Notes: generated by a model not told the origin, from the letters alone. A stretch of 64,000 bases of DNA from Dromiciops gliroides (GCF_019393635.1 NC_057867.1:2536889-2600888); one strand, 5' to 3'; counted from the first letter of the stretch, positions 12,701 through 25,110 are shown. Numbers and translations are program-made.

Positions 12701-15700
12701 AATAGAGTCCCATATGCCTCCAATTAAGTTAAATTGAAGCCATCGGTGCTAAGCCTTTTCCCGTGGTGGGGGACCCCAGCCCATCACTACATCATCGGGA
12801 CTGCCACCGTCTGTGCAGCCCCATCTCCAGCTCTGTGATTATCCCCTCTGGGAAAGGGCATGGGTGTTGGTCAATTTCCCCATAACTGCACGCCCGCCCT
12901 GTGGCTCTCACCCTCCCTAGCCACAGCTCCCCTGAGCTTTTCCTATTTGTCGGCCCTGCACCTAGCCCAGTCCCTGGCAGCCAGTCAGGCCTTGGTCAAT
13001 GCTTCCTCCTGTAGGCATTCATTCTTTCACACTGAAGAAGCTGGGGAGGGGGGTGGCTCCTCTCTTTGGGGTTTTAGTCCAACTCTCCCTCCCCCCATCT
13101 CCGGCTCCAGCTCCTGAAGACCAAGGACCTGAGCCCAGAGCACAACTACATCATGGGCGTTCATCCCCATGGTATCCTGACCTTCGGAGCCTTCTGCAAC
13201 TTTTGCACTGAAGCCACGGGCTTCTCAGCCACCTTCCCGGGCATCACGGTCCATCTGGCCACGCTCTCCTGGTTCTTCAAGATCCCCATTATTAGGGAGT
13301 ATCTCATGGCCAAAGGTGGGTCTCGCTCTGTTGCCGCTGGGGCGCTCCACCTGGGGAGCCCCGACTTGAGCATTTGACCCCTCCCGGGCAGCCTCAGAAT
13401 GGGCAGAGAGAAGAAGCTGACAGTCCCAAAGTTCTTCCTGGTAACTCACTCAAAGCCCCCTCACTGCTAGTTACAACCTTGGCATCGGCAGCAGAGGTGC
13501 TAAAGTAGGCACGAAGAGGAGTGAGCAGGAGGCAGCCAGACAGTGAGGGAGGGCTGATGGGCTTCCTCTCAGCTGCTTGCTTCCTCTGCAGGTGTGTGCC
13601 CAGTGAGTCAGCCATCCCTCGACTACCTGCTGTCCCAGAGAGGCCCCGGGAACCTGGTGGGCATCGTCATTGGCGGTGTTGGGGAGGCTCTGCAGAGTGT
13701 GCCCAACAGGACCTCCCTCATCATCAAGAAGCGCAAGGGGTTTGTGCGCACAGCCCTCCAGCATGGGTAGGTGACTCCAGGCCAGCTCCACGTCAGAGAG
13801 CCCGATTGTTTTCAGCAGTTGGTTCCATTCAACAAATTGATGTTATGTGCCTTCTGTGTGCAGTGTCCTTCTAGGAACAGAAAGAGATGGGAAATTTAGA
13901 GGACACAACCCCCGCCTTCCAGAAAGTCATAGTCTAGGAGAGGACTAAGACACAAACACAGATACTCATTCCTTTAAGAAACATTTATTGGGGCAGCTAA
14001 GTGGCACAGTGGATAGAGCACCAGCCCTGGAGTCAGGAGGACCTGAGTTCAAATTCGGCCTCAGACACTTAACACTTACTAGCTGTGTGACCCCGGGCAA
14101 GTCACTTAACCCCAATTGCCTCACAAAAAAAAAAGAAACATTTATTAAGGGCCTGCACCAACTGTTTGCTGAGCTATGTGCTGGACATCGAAGGGGGCGG
14201 GCTTCCTAGTGTATGCGCAGTAAGCAGAGCAGCTGGGTGGGAGAGGGTGGAGGGGCCGAAGGTAAATGCCTTTACTCCCAAGGCACATCATGGGGGGGGG
14301 GGGGCAGGAACAGTGTCAGGGAGGTTGCTTCCTGTCACTCCCACCTTTGGCCATAGCGATACAGTTCTCATCATAGGGCTCACTTGGTCCCCACCTTCAC
14401 CTTTGGGGAGACTGAGGTCTACCACCAGATGCTGTTCCCTGAGGGCAGCCGCATGCACCGATTCCAGTGCTGGTTTCATAGCATCATGGGTTTCTACTTC
14501 TGTGTCTTCTATGGACGTGGCTTCTTCCAGGACTTCTGGGGACTCCTACCGTTGCCTAAGCCCATCGTCACCATTGGTGAGCCCCCTTCAGAGAGGGTAC
14601 CTCAGGAGCTAGATGTGTCAAGGCAGTCTAAAGAAGAGGAGGATGAGGGCAGGAAATAGGAAGAGATGGAGACAGAAGGGGGACATCAAAGGAAAGGTCA
14701 AAGCTCAGGGAACAGAAGGGGTCAAAGGTCAGAGATGAAAGGGACCTGAGCAGCCATTTGGTCCAATCCTCTAATTTCAGAGAGGAGAAAACAGGCCCAG
14801 AGAGGGGAGTGTGGACCTGCCTAAAATGAAAGGAAGAGAGATGGCCCGGGTCAGTACAAGGAGCATTTCTCAAGCCCTTTCTATGGGGAAACCAAAGAGA
14901 AAGCTAGGTAGGGGCCTTGCCCTCCCAGAGCTAACAGGAGGATAAGGCTCGGCCCCAGTTAAGGATGCTATCAGGTAGAATGTGTTTTGAAGGGCATCAG
15001 AGAAGGGGGAGGGCGACTAACTTTCATTGGAGGAGCTTCCTCCAACAGATGGAGCCGTGCGGAACAGGGAGAACTTAGGCAGAGGGTGGCAACCTATTGG
15101 GATGTTCAGAGGCAAGAAGGATGAGATGAAGCATGTGGCCCAGCTCAGCAGCAAGCCACTGAGACTGGAATGTAGAGTGAATGAAGGGGAGGAATAGCCA
15201 ACAAGGCTGGAAAGGAAGGTGGGAGCCACATGGAGCAAGGCCTTCGTTGCCAGCCTGAAGCGAATAGGAAGCTGTCAGGGTTATCAAGTAGGCGAGTGGC
15301 AGAACTGGACCTATGTTCTAAGACCACGTTGGCAGCTATGTGGAGGATGCACTGGACAAGGGGGATACCACTTAAGAGGCTCTTGCAATAGTCCAGAGAG
15401 AGGTGGCCAGGGAATGGGGGGGGAGGGTAGACAGTGAGAGATCGTGCAGAACCGAAAGACTGAGTGAATAATGAGGGGAGGGAGGGGGAGAGGGAACGCT
15501 TCGGAGGATGGTCACGGAGCAATGAGAAGAAGAGAGTTAGGGGCCACTGATAGCTCAGAAAGGGGATTCTCTGGGAATACTCCTGTTCGGGTCAAGGGAA
15601 ATATATGCCTGGGGGCAGCTGCTGGCTATCGCCCTCTCTTGGAGAACGAGGGGCCCACAGGGCCCACAGCCAGGGCAAGAGGGTGGGACAGAGAGGGAGC

Positions 15701-15966
15701 TGCCTAGACTGGGACCGTGGAGGGGGGGGGGGGCAGGGAGGTTGGTGACAAGGTCAAGGTCAAGGGATTTCTGATGCCTTTTGTCCTTATTTCCACCATC
15801 TGCTCTATCAGTCGGAGAGCCTGTGGTTGTCCCCAAGATGGAGAATCCGAGCCAAGAGACAGTGGACAAGTACCACAGCCTGTATATGGAAGCCCTGCAG
15901 AAGTTGTTTGATGAGTACAAGACCCAATATGGGATCTCAAAGAGCCAGGAGCTGGTGTTCCTTTGA
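9764..15966 (+). CDS. AWAT1: Acyl-CoA wax alcohol acyltransferase 1
   Basis: This is a DGAT2-family enzyme of the ER membrane that esterifies fatty alcohols with acyl-CoA to make wax esters, chiefly in sebaceous tissue. Exons, all with GT/AG borders and consistent phase: 9764-9848, 10683-10790, 11253-11323, 13111-13315, 13592-13766, 14377-14576, 15812-15966. The total is 999 nt, or 332 aa (human 328 from memory). A hydrophobic hairpin lies at residues about 29-61. The catalytic HPHG motif is at 106-109. The family motif RKGFVRTAL..G..LVP..FGE spans about 204-226. Residues from YLAIFWILQP onward follow human AWAT1 closely and fit DGAT2L6 less well. The start is placed at 9764 because it gives an N-terminus of human-like length. 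An in-frame ATG at 9671 would add 31 residues with no similarity I can see. The gene looks intact. Wax-synthase specificity is inferred from orthology. Confidence 0.93.
10195..10520 (+). repeat. Degenerate purine-rich minisatellite-like tract in AWAT1 intron 1
   Basis: Loose repeats of gggcagg/gatggg/gtggatgg words run for about 300 bases without a fixed period. The long open frames on the minus strand here are a by-product of the composition. Confidence 0.5.
10888..11102 (-). repeat. MIR-type CORE-SINE in AWAT1 intron 2
   Basis: Antisense MIR order: attccctcctttaagcctca, then a ccattttatagatttggaaa block, then aagtcacttgcccag. Confidence 0.65.
12091..12428 (+). repeat. (GGAA/GGGA)n polypurine tract in AWAT1 intron 3
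   Basis: About 335 bases of almost pure purine built from ggaa, ggga and gaaa words, with longer repeated blocks (for example aggaaggacaggaggaagg occurs twice about 150 bases apart). It can form triplex-type structure. The frames open across it are compositional. Confidence 0.95.
12432..12683 (-). repeat. MIR/THER-type CORE-SINE
   Basis: Antisense order: tttattaagtgtttactgtg, aaactaaggcagaggtgaag, tgacttgcccagggtcacac, ending gaggcagctagctgcc. It adjoins the polypurine tract. Confidence 0.7.
13990..14132 (+). repeat. WSINE1-like SINE in AWAT1 intron 5
   Basis: Full-length copy with perfect 14-bp duplication aagaaacatttatt at 13976-13989 and 14133-14146. Confidence 0.93.
14690..15560. repeat. 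Old interspersed-repeat-like sequence in AWAT1 intron 6
   Basis: A MIR-like piece near 14740-14830 is followed by text (for example cttgcaatagtccagagaga) that resembles a mammalian interspersed family I cannot name. Similar wording occurs around 18650-18900 and 26040-27000. Family and strand are uncertain. Confidence 0.35.
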
Positions 15967-16359
15967 TGGCTGGGGCTTGGGGGCTCCCCTCTCTGCCCCC
16001 AAGATAGAAAACCTCCTGCTTTGGAGGGGAGCAATCCCCCAATCCTGCATGCTAAGCCAAGAGTCAAAGAGGGCAAGAGGGCTCAGGGCTGTCTCTTCTG
16101 ACCATGGGCCACACAAGAACTGTGCTCCATGGACAGCCTTCCCCAGGCTGCGCTTAGCCCCACCCCTTCTCACCGAGACCTCTGCCAGCTCCTATATCTG
16201 GTTCCTTCCTCTCCCTCTGCTCCCTGAAGCCATGGCCGTGTATCCTGGGAGCTTCCACAGTTCCCACAGACTCTTTTTCCCTCTCTCCCTCCAGGACAAT
16301 CAGCTTTGCAACCATGGTAAAGGGGTCGGACTTCTACTGCCCAAGAATGTTGTTTTGTT

Positions 16360-16650
16360 GTTTGTCCTTCATTCCCAAAGAGGACCGTGCCATGGGGGTG
16401 ATGGCATGACTTGCACTGAAGTCAGGGAGGGCTGTGCAAGGTCACCAGCCTCACTCTCTCCTCCAGAGCCATCGGGGTCCAGTGGCAAGATAGACATCAG
16501 GACAACTGGAGATGCCCCAGATGTTTAAGACAATTAGGGTTAAGTGACTCACCCAGGGTCATACAGCTAGTGTCTGAAGTGAGATTTGAACTCAGGTTCT
16601 CCCAACTTCAGGACCAATGCTCTATCCACTGCATCACCTGGCTGCCCCAC
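16360..16650 (-). repeat. Composite SINE in AWAT1 3' UTR
   Basis: In reverse orientation a tRNA-like head (ggggcagccaggtgatgcag) runs into a second, unrelated tail ending in tctttgggaatgaaggacaa. The tail matches the piece at 1230-1448. It lies between the AWAT1 stop and the likely poly(A) signal, so it is probably transcribed in the 3' UTR. Confidence 0.65.
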
Positions 16651-16884
16651 TGCCCACGACTACTGGCTATTCATGATTGGATCTGCTGTCTGGAGGCAGC
16701 CTCAGAGTGGAAGAAAGTCTGGTCCGCTGCTCGAAGCTCTTGGCGGTGGCAGCCACTGATCCTCTAGCCCGTCCTGGATTATAGCTACACCCAGGCACCC
16801 TCTTATTTATTACCCACTCACCCCCATTCCTTTCTTGGGAGAAATAAGTCTGTCTCTCCTATAACCCTTTGCACCTAGCTAACC

Positions 16885-16890
16885 AATAAA
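16885..16890 (+). terminator. AWAT1: Likely AWAT1 poly(A) signal
   Basis: AATAAA about 920 bases after the stop codon. It is the first convincing plus-strand signal I see downstream, and its use is inferred. Confidence 0.5.
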
Positions 16891-17065
16891 TCCTTGGACA
16901 ACATCAATTCATGTGGGAAGTCATAACCCTGGAGACAATGGGAAGAAGGCCACAGACTAAGGGGACAGATTGCTTAGTGCAAGAAACCAGGAAGCACGAG
17001 CGAAACTCTAGTCGGGGCCCAGAGGTGCACTAGGTGGGGAAAGCCTGCGATCAAGAATGGGTTCA

Positions 17066-17211
17066 GGGGCAGCTAGGTGGTGCAGTGGATAGAGCACCGG
17101 CCCTGGAGTCAGGAGGACCTGAGTTCAAATCCAGCCTCAGACACTTAACACTTCCTAGCTGTGTGACCCTGGGCAAGTCACTTAACCCCAATTGCCTCAC
17201 TAAAAAAAAAA
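17066..17211 (+). repeat. WSINE1-like SINE
   Basis: Full head, body and A tail. Near-perfect flanks aagaatgggt (17053) and aagaacgggt (17212). Confidence 0.9.
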
Positions 17212-17599
17212 AAGAACGGGTGCCAAAAGTCAGATGAAGCATCCTTGCCTTGGGGGCCAGCTCTGTTAAGTGTGCTGCCTCCGAGTGAGCGAGTGCTCAG
17301 GGGTCTCCGCAGGCACACCAGGCTTGCTGCTCACAGACTAAATGTCTAGAGGCTGAGGGGAATGGAAGTCAGAAAAAAAAAGGCAGCACACCCCCCCACA
17401 CACACACATACCGGTCCCCCATGGCTAACTCTAGTCACAACTTTGCCTACAGATTTCTGGTGCTAGAATAACCAGTCAGCTTGTCTTTTTAAGCACCTAC
17501 TCTGTGCCAAGCACTGTGGGTACAGAGGCAAAAGTGAAGCAGTCCCTGCCCACAAGGGAGCTTCTATTTTAGTGGTGAGGCAACAGTTACACACAAAAT

Positions 17600-17785
17600 C
17601 TCTAGCTAAGTGGCATGGTAACAAGAGAGAGCACTAGGCTTGGGAATCAGGAAGGCTTGAGTTCGAATCCTGCCTCCAACATTGACTAGCTGGGGGACCC
17701 AGGCAGTAACTTCACCTCTTTGTAAAATGAGGGGAAGGGCCCCAGTGACTTCTAAGGTCCCTTCCAAGTCTAAAGTCTCTGAGCC
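17600..17785 (+). repeat. MIR-type SINE
   Basis: MIR order: gagagcactaggcttgggaa, gagttcgaatcctgcctcca, then tttgtaaaatgaggggaagg. Confidence 0.6.
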
Positions 17786-18921
17786 TATAAATATACATGA
17801 AACAGATCCAGGATCCTTTGGGAGGGAGAACACTAGCAGCTGGAGGGAAGGAGAAAAATCCTTAAGGTGCCATAAGAAACGATAAAAGGGACAGTCTCAG
17901 AGAAAATCTGGGGAGACTTGTCTTGTGTGAACTAATACAGAGTGAAGAGAGCAGCACCAGGAAAACAATGCAAAGTCAAAACAAGTTCAAAAGTCTTAAG
18001 AAGTGCAGTCAGTGCAGAGTGCAGGGGCCCCATGCTGAAGCAGCTCCAAGGGTCAACACAAGCCACACCTTTGGCACTCAGCCTTGGACCTCACTGCAGA
18101 GGGTTCTGAGTGAAGGGAGTGGGGGGAGGCGGAGTCAGGGATAGAGCCCCTCCCCCAAATAAGAGAGGAGAATAGAAGGCAGCCCAAAGACAGCCCGGAT
18201 TGAATGGATTCGATGCTTACAAAGAAACTCAAGCTCTACCTGACAGACGTTGACACTTTCAAATATGGAAAGGCCCATTGTATTGGGTGTTTGTCAAGTT
18301 CAGAATAAAAATGAAATGAAGTGAAAATTGTAAGAAAGGAAGGAAAGAAGCAAGGGAGGGAGGGAGAGAGTGAGAGACAAGGACGGGGAAGGAAGTAGGA
18401 AGGAAGAAAGGGTGGAACCTCAGCTGCCAGGCTAAGGAGTAGAAATATGATTCAGGAAGCAATGGGATTCAGGAATGCAAGTGGCCTGACCTGAGCTGCG
18501 CATCAGGATGTAGTCAGTAGTAGTGTGGGCACCAAAGAACACCTAAGGCAGCAAAGCTGATGCAGTGGGCCAAATGGGTGGGTGGCGATGGTGCAAGGTA
18601 TTGACAGTAAGGAGGGGAAGGGACAAAAGGGATTGTGCAGTCAAGGTCAGTAGGTTGGATGGGAGATGAACAAGAAGGAAGTGTCAGAAATGACTGGAAG
18701 GTGTGTGAGCCCCGGTGACTGGGAGCATTGGTGCTTTGGGGGGCGGGGAATGGGGAAAATGAATTTTAAAATTTGGTTGAAGATCTGCAGAGTTCCGAAG
18801 GCTGGCAGGGTCTCCTGCTAGAGATGTAGAGCAAGTGAGCAGAGATTGGGGGGGGGGTCATTAAAAGGAAAGATGAAATCCTAGGAGTGGATGAGACCAC
18901 TGAGGGAAAGTTATAAAGAAA

Positions 18922-19172
18922 GAGGACAGCTGGGTGGTGCAGTGGAGAGAGTGCCAGGCCTGCACTCAGGAAGACTCATCTTTCTGAGTTCAAATATGAC
19001 CTCAGACACTGACTAGCTGTGTGACCCTGGGCAAGTCACTTCATCCTTTTTGCCCCAGTTTCCTCCTCTGTCAAATGAGCTGGAGAAGGAAATGGCCAAG
19101 CACTCCAGGATCTCTGCCAAGAAAACCCCCAGTGGGGTCACAAAGAGTGGGACACGATTGAACAACAAGAGA
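18922..19172 (+). repeat. Long tRNA-SINE family member
   Basis: The head gacagctgggtggtgcagtg is followed by the usual body and then a second block (ctggagaaggaaatggccaa, then tgccaagaaaacccc, then gacacgattgaacaac) that is absent from the short copies. The same family occurs at 43632 and 60845. Confidence 0.75.
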
Positions 19173-19734
19173 GAGAAGGGAAGATAAAAATCAGAACAAG
19201 GTGGTTGGGATAGGGGTGGGGCGAGAGAGGGGCCCTGGGAAGACTACCAGCAGTTGAAATAGCCTTCCTTAGGGGAGCTCACTTAGGGGGATACTGGCCA
19301 TGGAATCCCACGTAAAGAGATCCACAGTCCAACCCATTACTTTTACAGAGAAGAAAACTGAGGCCCAGAGAGGGGAAGGGAATTGTCCAAGGTCACACAG
19401 GTAGTTAATAGCAAAGGTGGGATTTGAACATGGATCTTTCAACCCCTGAGTTGAGTCAGGAGCCCTTGGTGTGAATTTGAGCCAACTAGGGGACAGAGAA
19501 CAGTAATTACAGGGCCTCTCCTCTCTTCCCTTGCCCATCCCTGAAGCAGATGTTCATACAGTTTCATGAGGATGGCTTGGAGGGCACCGATGATTATCTC
19601 TGTACTCATGTGGGGCCCCAAGCCAGAAACCTGGGGCCGTCCCGTCAAGAGAAGTGCATATGTGGGGAGGATGCCACCAACTGCAAGCCCCTGCAAGGAC
19701 AGAACTAGCCAGTGGGTTGAGTTATGGCTAATCC

Positions 19735-19900
19735 ATAGTAAAGAGCAAGCCTGGTATAGTGGAGAGACTACCAGACATAGAGACAGCCTAAGAGATATTA
19801 AACTAGTCATTTCCCTGCTTCAGGCCTCAGTTTCCACATTTGTAAAATGAAGGGAATATACCAGTTGAAATCTCCTTCAAGTTCTAAAAGTGATCCAGAA
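19735..19900 (+). repeat. MIR-type SINE
   Basis: gcctggtatagtggagagac, then cctcagtttccacatttgta, in MIR order. Confidence 0.55.
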
Positions 19901-19930
19901 GGCACATTTCCAACAAGAAATGAAAGGAAA

Positions 19931-20090
19931 GGGGGCAGCTAGGTGGCACAATGGATAAAACACCAGCCCTGGATTCAGGAGGACCTGAGTTCAAATCCAG
20001 GCTCAGACACTTGACCCTTACTAGCTGTGTGACCCTGGGCAAGTCACTTAACCCTCATTGATCCAAACAAAAAAAAAAAGAAAGAAAAAA
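19931..20090 (+). repeat. WSINE1-like SINE
   Basis: Full head and body with an A/G-rich tail. A gaaaggaaa-type duplication flanks it. Confidence 0.88.
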
Positions 20091-21309
20091 GGAAAGGAAA
20101 TGCAAAGATGCAAAGAACCCCACCCCCATGCAGCCAATAAGGAGCCAGTCAGATAGTACCCATGAAAGGGTGGAGGGGAGAAGCTGGGAGGCCACATGCA
20201 CCCTGTGCCCCTGTAAGCTGGAGAAAGGGACATGATGGTAGCGATGGGAAATAAAGCTGGACCATCCTCCTGAAGCTCCAAAATGAAGAGAATGGTGGTG
20301 ATGATGCTCCTGGGGCAGGGGGGGGGTACTATTGCTCCTACACCTCCCCCAGCTAGCGTGCCTTCCCTCCCACCCCTCAGTGATGTCTCAGTGGCAGCTT
20401 TACTATCCCCATCTGACGGATGAGGGTAATGAAATGTAGGTTTGCCAGTCCTGGAGAGGGTGCAGCATCTAGGTGGGGACAAGTTTCCATGTGTTCCACA
20501 AGATGGCAGTGAAATATCCTTGGGATGAAAGACAGTTTGCCCACAATTGAATCTGCCATGGGAGGGCCCAGGTGGGTATGGGTTGCAGAGGGGGAGAGTG
20601 GAGGCAGATGGAGATGAGAGTACAGACAGAAATGGCTTGGGCTCTCAATGGAAGCAGGACCTGGGAGTCTGCCCATCAGAGCCTGGAGGAAGAAGCTGTC
20701 CAGCAGGGCCCCACCCTGGAAGATCCTGTGGGAAGGCAGTGGGTGGTGGTGGCACAAAGTGCCGTGCCTTGTCTGGACATCTAGGCCAGTGACTACCTGA
20801 CCTTCCACACAGCCAGAACAGACTGAGTTCATGCTTGGTGCCAGCCGGGCAGCCTGAAGACACCCCCACTTCCAGCAAACACTCAGCTCCCAGTCAGGGA
20901 GTTCTTGGAATCCCCTTTGGAGTCCTCATGCTCTAGGTCTCTGCTGGAGGGCAACTGAGGCCTGGGCTGATCTTCGGGTCATCCCCTTTAGGCACCCTTG
21001 GGAACAAAACACGGGCCAAGGTTTCTTCCCATTGGCCCCGCCCCTTCCCTGCCACCCACTCTTCTCCCTGATGTCTCTGCACCTTCTCTCTCCTCAGACC
21101 CCATATCCCATCAGTTGTCAGGGTCTATTGGGTTATCTGCAGAAAATCTTTCACATATACCTCCTTCTCTCTTCTGACATGGCCACTCCCCAGGTGCGGG
21201 CCCTCATCCCCCCTGAGCCTGGACTGGCCAAATAACCTGTGCGTTTCAGCTCTCCACTTCAAGGCTCTCCCTGCGCTGGGCCATCTTCCACTCAGCTGTC
21301 AAAGGTCTG

Positions 21310-21310
<1 letters not shown>

Positions 21311-21385
<75 letters not shown>

Positions 21386-21697
21386 GTCTCTCCCTCTGTC
21401 TCTCTCTCTCTCTCTCTGTCTCTCTCTATGTCTCTCTCTATGTCCCTGTCTCTGTCTCTGTTTCTCTCTGTCTCTCTCTCTGGGTGTCTCTCTCTGTGTC
21501 TCTGTCACTTTCTCGCTCTCTCTCTCTCTCTCTCACACTCTCTCTCTTCCTCTTTTTCTCTCTGTCTCTGTCTCTGTCACTTTCTCTCTCTCTCTCCCTC
21601 TCTCTGTCTCTCTCTCTGTGTCTCTGTCACTTTCTCGCTCTCACTCTCTCTCATGCTCTCTCTCTCCCTCCCTCCCTCGCTCTCACTCTCACTCTCA

Positions 21698-21752
<55 letters not shown>
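21311..21752 (+). repeat. Long (CT)n-rich polypyrimidine tract
   Basis: About 440 bases of tc repeats: an almost pure run at each end, with tctgtg, tcactt and tccctc interruptions in the middle. The Ser/Leu-rich frames on plus and Arg/Glu-rich frames on minus are artefacts. Confidence 0.97.
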
Positions 21753-21829
21753 CCCCACCCTTCCCCCTTCCCCCTCCACATCCTCTTCAATCCCCCCTCC
21801 GCTCCCAGCCATTCCCCAGACTCTCTCTC

Positions 21830-22140
21830 CAACTTTGGCCATTTCCTCTGGCTGTCCCCCAAGCCTGGGATCTCTCCCTCTTCATCTCAGCCTGCTGTTT
21901 TGCACCCAGTCTCAGCTCATTCCCCCACTCTGGTGATGATCCCCTATTTATCCCATATGTAGCTTGTTTCTACAGAGTTGTTCCTACATTATCTCCACCC
22001 ACACACCCCGATTAGACTGGAAGCTCCTTGACATCAGGGACTAGCTGTTGCCTTTCTTGGTATCCCCAAAGGCTTGGCACAATGCAGTACTTACATGGTA
22101 AGTACACAGCAGACACTTAAACAGGGATGTGTTGGTAAAC
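21830..22140 (+). repeat. L2-type LINE 3' fragment
   Basis: cctctggctgtcccccaagc (distal ORF2), then attagactggaagctccttg and ggcttggcacaatgcagtac (3' tail). This is the usual order of an L2-like element. Confidence 0.6.
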
Positions 22141-22225
22141 ATTTGACAATTGGCTCACCAACACAAAGAATGCACAACACACTTTTAAGTCTAATTTTTA
22201 TTATGAACATTTTCTTCATCACTTT

Positions 22226-22367
22226 TTTTTGGTGGGGCAATTGGGGTTAAGTGACTTGCCCAGGGTCACACAGCTAGTAAGTGTTAAGTGTCTGAGGCCA
22301 GATCTGAACTCAGGTATTCCTGACTCCAGAGCCGGTGCTCTATCCACTGCGCCACCTAGCTGCCCCC
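22226..22367 (-). repeat. WSINE1-like SINE
   Basis: Reverse orientation with perfect 13-bp duplication tcttcatcacttt at 22213-22225 and 22368-22380. Confidence 0.92.
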
Positions 22368-23832
22368 TCTTCATCACTTTCTTAAGTCAAGGCCTGATGG
22401 GTAGGGTTGACCCATTTCCAAGGTAGGAATGATTCCACTGACACCATTTCTCTTAACAAATGTTTATTACATGATTGACTGACTCTGTCATCCAAGAGAT
22501 ATCTGCTAGAAAAAGAGGCCACAGGGGAGAGGCAGAAAGAACTGAGAGATTGTCCTGGGGTCCCTCCAAAGTGAAAAAGATGTAAACTAGGGGAAGGCCT
22601 CCAGCATGCTCAATTACCTCAGGGAGGACAGACCTATAGAATATTTGCACAGAATGAGCAAAGAGAAATCAGTATATTAGAAGGTGAGACCTCAACACCA
22701 AAGAGTCAGTAGGGTCCACAAGGATTGACAAGATAGGAGAGCGGCATGCGGAGGTACTGGTTGGGCTTGAAGTCACAGAAAGTATGACACCCAAAGAGAC
22801 AAGGCAGACCCAAAATGTCTGGGGCATTAAGAAGCCTGGAGTGTATATGTGGGGGTGAGGGTGGGGGTGGACAGCCATCTAAGAAAGGGAGGGGACCTCA
22901 GGGTTACAAAGTTGCTGGACCTGGTGCAGGGTAGGGCATCTGTGGGAGATGGATCAAGGTCTAGGGTTGGTATGAGGCAACAGGCAGCCTTTGGTTGTTA
23001 CCCCTCCTTCTTTTTCCCTCACCAGTCATGGGGCAAGATGGAGTGCAGATGGCTACACACAAGTGCAGGGGGCTGCCTTAAACACGTACTGGGCTTCCCA
23101 TCGTTGGAGGTCCCCAAAGAGAAAGGCAGGATGACTACCTGTCTGAGATATTGTTGAGGGAAGGGGAGGGGAGGCAAGGCAGGAGAAACCCTTCTGGTTA
23201 CTCAGCCACCATATTGTACATGAGGTTCTTTCTTAAAATTCAGCTTGTCCAAGTCACCCACTTAAAAAGTTGCTCACTTATCTTTGGGAGCAAAGAAACA
23301 TGACCACAAAAGCCATTGGGACCAGCTTGGTCAGTCCCTCCCATTTACACAGATGGAGACAAGCAATCCATGAACAAGTTTGCCCTTGAGAAAGTCTTGC
23401 TGGTCCAAGCAGAGTGACAATCCCAGGTTCTCTAAGGCTTGGCTAGCAGAACGTGGGCTCTAGAATGTCCAGCCAACCAAGCCGAAGAGGCCTCACTGTT
23501 GCTGCTTGAGGAGACACCAGGCTCAGTGATGCCAAGAGAGGCCCCCTCCCCCCTCCCCCAGTGTAGGAAATGACTTGTTTAGCCCTAGGCACTCTCAGAG
23601 ACAAATGACAAAGTTATGGAGGCTCAGAGAGAGCATCCCCACTGATGAAGTACCAGCTTCTGGGAGCGTTGAAGTAGGTCTGAGGACCTCAACCTGCTCG
23701 ACATTTCTGCAGCATTCTGTGCTGTTGGCCACCAACCATCTTTGTAAAAAAAAACCCACTACATTTTGTTGATGCCTTCTTGTTGTCCATCACAGTCATC
23801 TCCAGACATGTCCTTCCCCCAGGTAAGCCCTC

Positions 23833-23977
23833 TCTCTCTCTCTCTCAGCAATAAGGGTTAAGTGACTTGTCCAGGGTCACAAAGCTAGTAAGTGTCAAGT
23901 GTCTGAGGTCAGATTTGAACTCAGGTCCTCCAGAATCCAGGGCTGGTGCTTTATCCACTGCGCCACCTAGCTGCCCC
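23833..23977 (-). repeat. WSINE1-like SINE with CT-repeat tail
   Basis: Flanked by taagccctc at 23824 and 23978. Where other copies have an A tail (T run in this orientation), this one has a (ct)n run. Confidence 0.88.
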
Positions 23978-24869
23978 TAAGCCCTCCCTTCTAATCAAGA
24001 AAGGCAGCTAAAGCAAACCAAGTACCACAGTGACTGCTTCTAGCAGCGGTAATACTGCAAGTCTGCCACAACTTGCCAGCCATCCTCACTGTATTCTGCT
24101 CTGACTCCCCTTCCTATTCCCTTGGGCGTGGCTGTTCTTTAGAGCTAAGCTATTTCTCAGTTCTCTTCTTCTCTGGCAGCTAATCCACTCCCAAGGCCTG
24201 ATGCTCTATTCTGGTAGCTGTTCTCTACTTTGAATTCCAGGAGCCTTTTCAGGGCAGAACAGGAGCAGTCTCAGTGAATTCCTGGACAGTTCCCACTAAG
24301 GGGTGGCAGGGGAAGCTAGGGACAAGAGGTAGCCCTGACCTAGGAAAGTGGGGGCCCACTATGACATCCCTTTGTTTTCTCCGTGCTCAACCCCTCCTGT
24401 CTCTCTCTGGTTTTGTTCCCTCTCCCTTCCTTCCCCTGCCCTCAGCCAGGCCTGACATTCCTTTGAATCCTAACCAGGGCTGCACAAGGCCTTGTGGGAT
24501 TGAAGCCTCACCCTGAATAGGAAATGGCAGAGCCTTGCCGGCAGCTGATGGCAATGGAGGCTAAGGCCAGCAGACCGGCACTGGCCGGTCCCTAATGTGT
24601 GTGCGGCCTCTTTAGGCAATAGCACTAGCCTGGGTCCAATGGGAGGTACAAACTCACGAGGCATCTGAGAGGAGGCAGAGAAAGCCTTGTGTAGCCATGC
24701 CTGGGAGCTAGAAGAAGAGGCTTCAGACCCCAGAACACTGGGTGAAGCAGGTAAGCCAGAGCTAGAGATCTATTGTCCTCCTCACCCCGCAGAAGCTCCC
24801 TCCCTGGGCTGCCGATGGCTGTCTACACATTGTTTGTTGGTGGGGAAAGCAGGGCTACTCAGGCCAGGA

Positions 24870-25110
24870 GAAACACAGAGAGGGAGACAGAGGGAGGAAG
24901 GGGGGGGAAGGGAGAGACAGAGACAAAGACAGACACAGAGGAATAGAGAGACGGAGAAAGGAAGAGACGGAGGAAGAGACAAAGACAGAGAGAATCAGAG
25001 ACACAGCAAGAGGACAAGGATAGAGGGCAGAGGAGAGGGGAAGAGAGAGTGAGGGAGTAAGACAGAGACAGAGGATGGAGGTAGGAGAGGAAGAGGGAGG
25101 GAGAGCAAGG
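24870..25110 (+). repeat. GA-rich low-complexity region
   Basis: gagaca/gaggaag words with no fixed period, about 240 bases. Confidence 0.8.

Noticed and set aside
21299-22015. Open frames of Ser/Leu or Arg/Glu repeats up to 195 codons
   Set aside because: They are translations of the (CT)n tract, running on into an L2 fragment.
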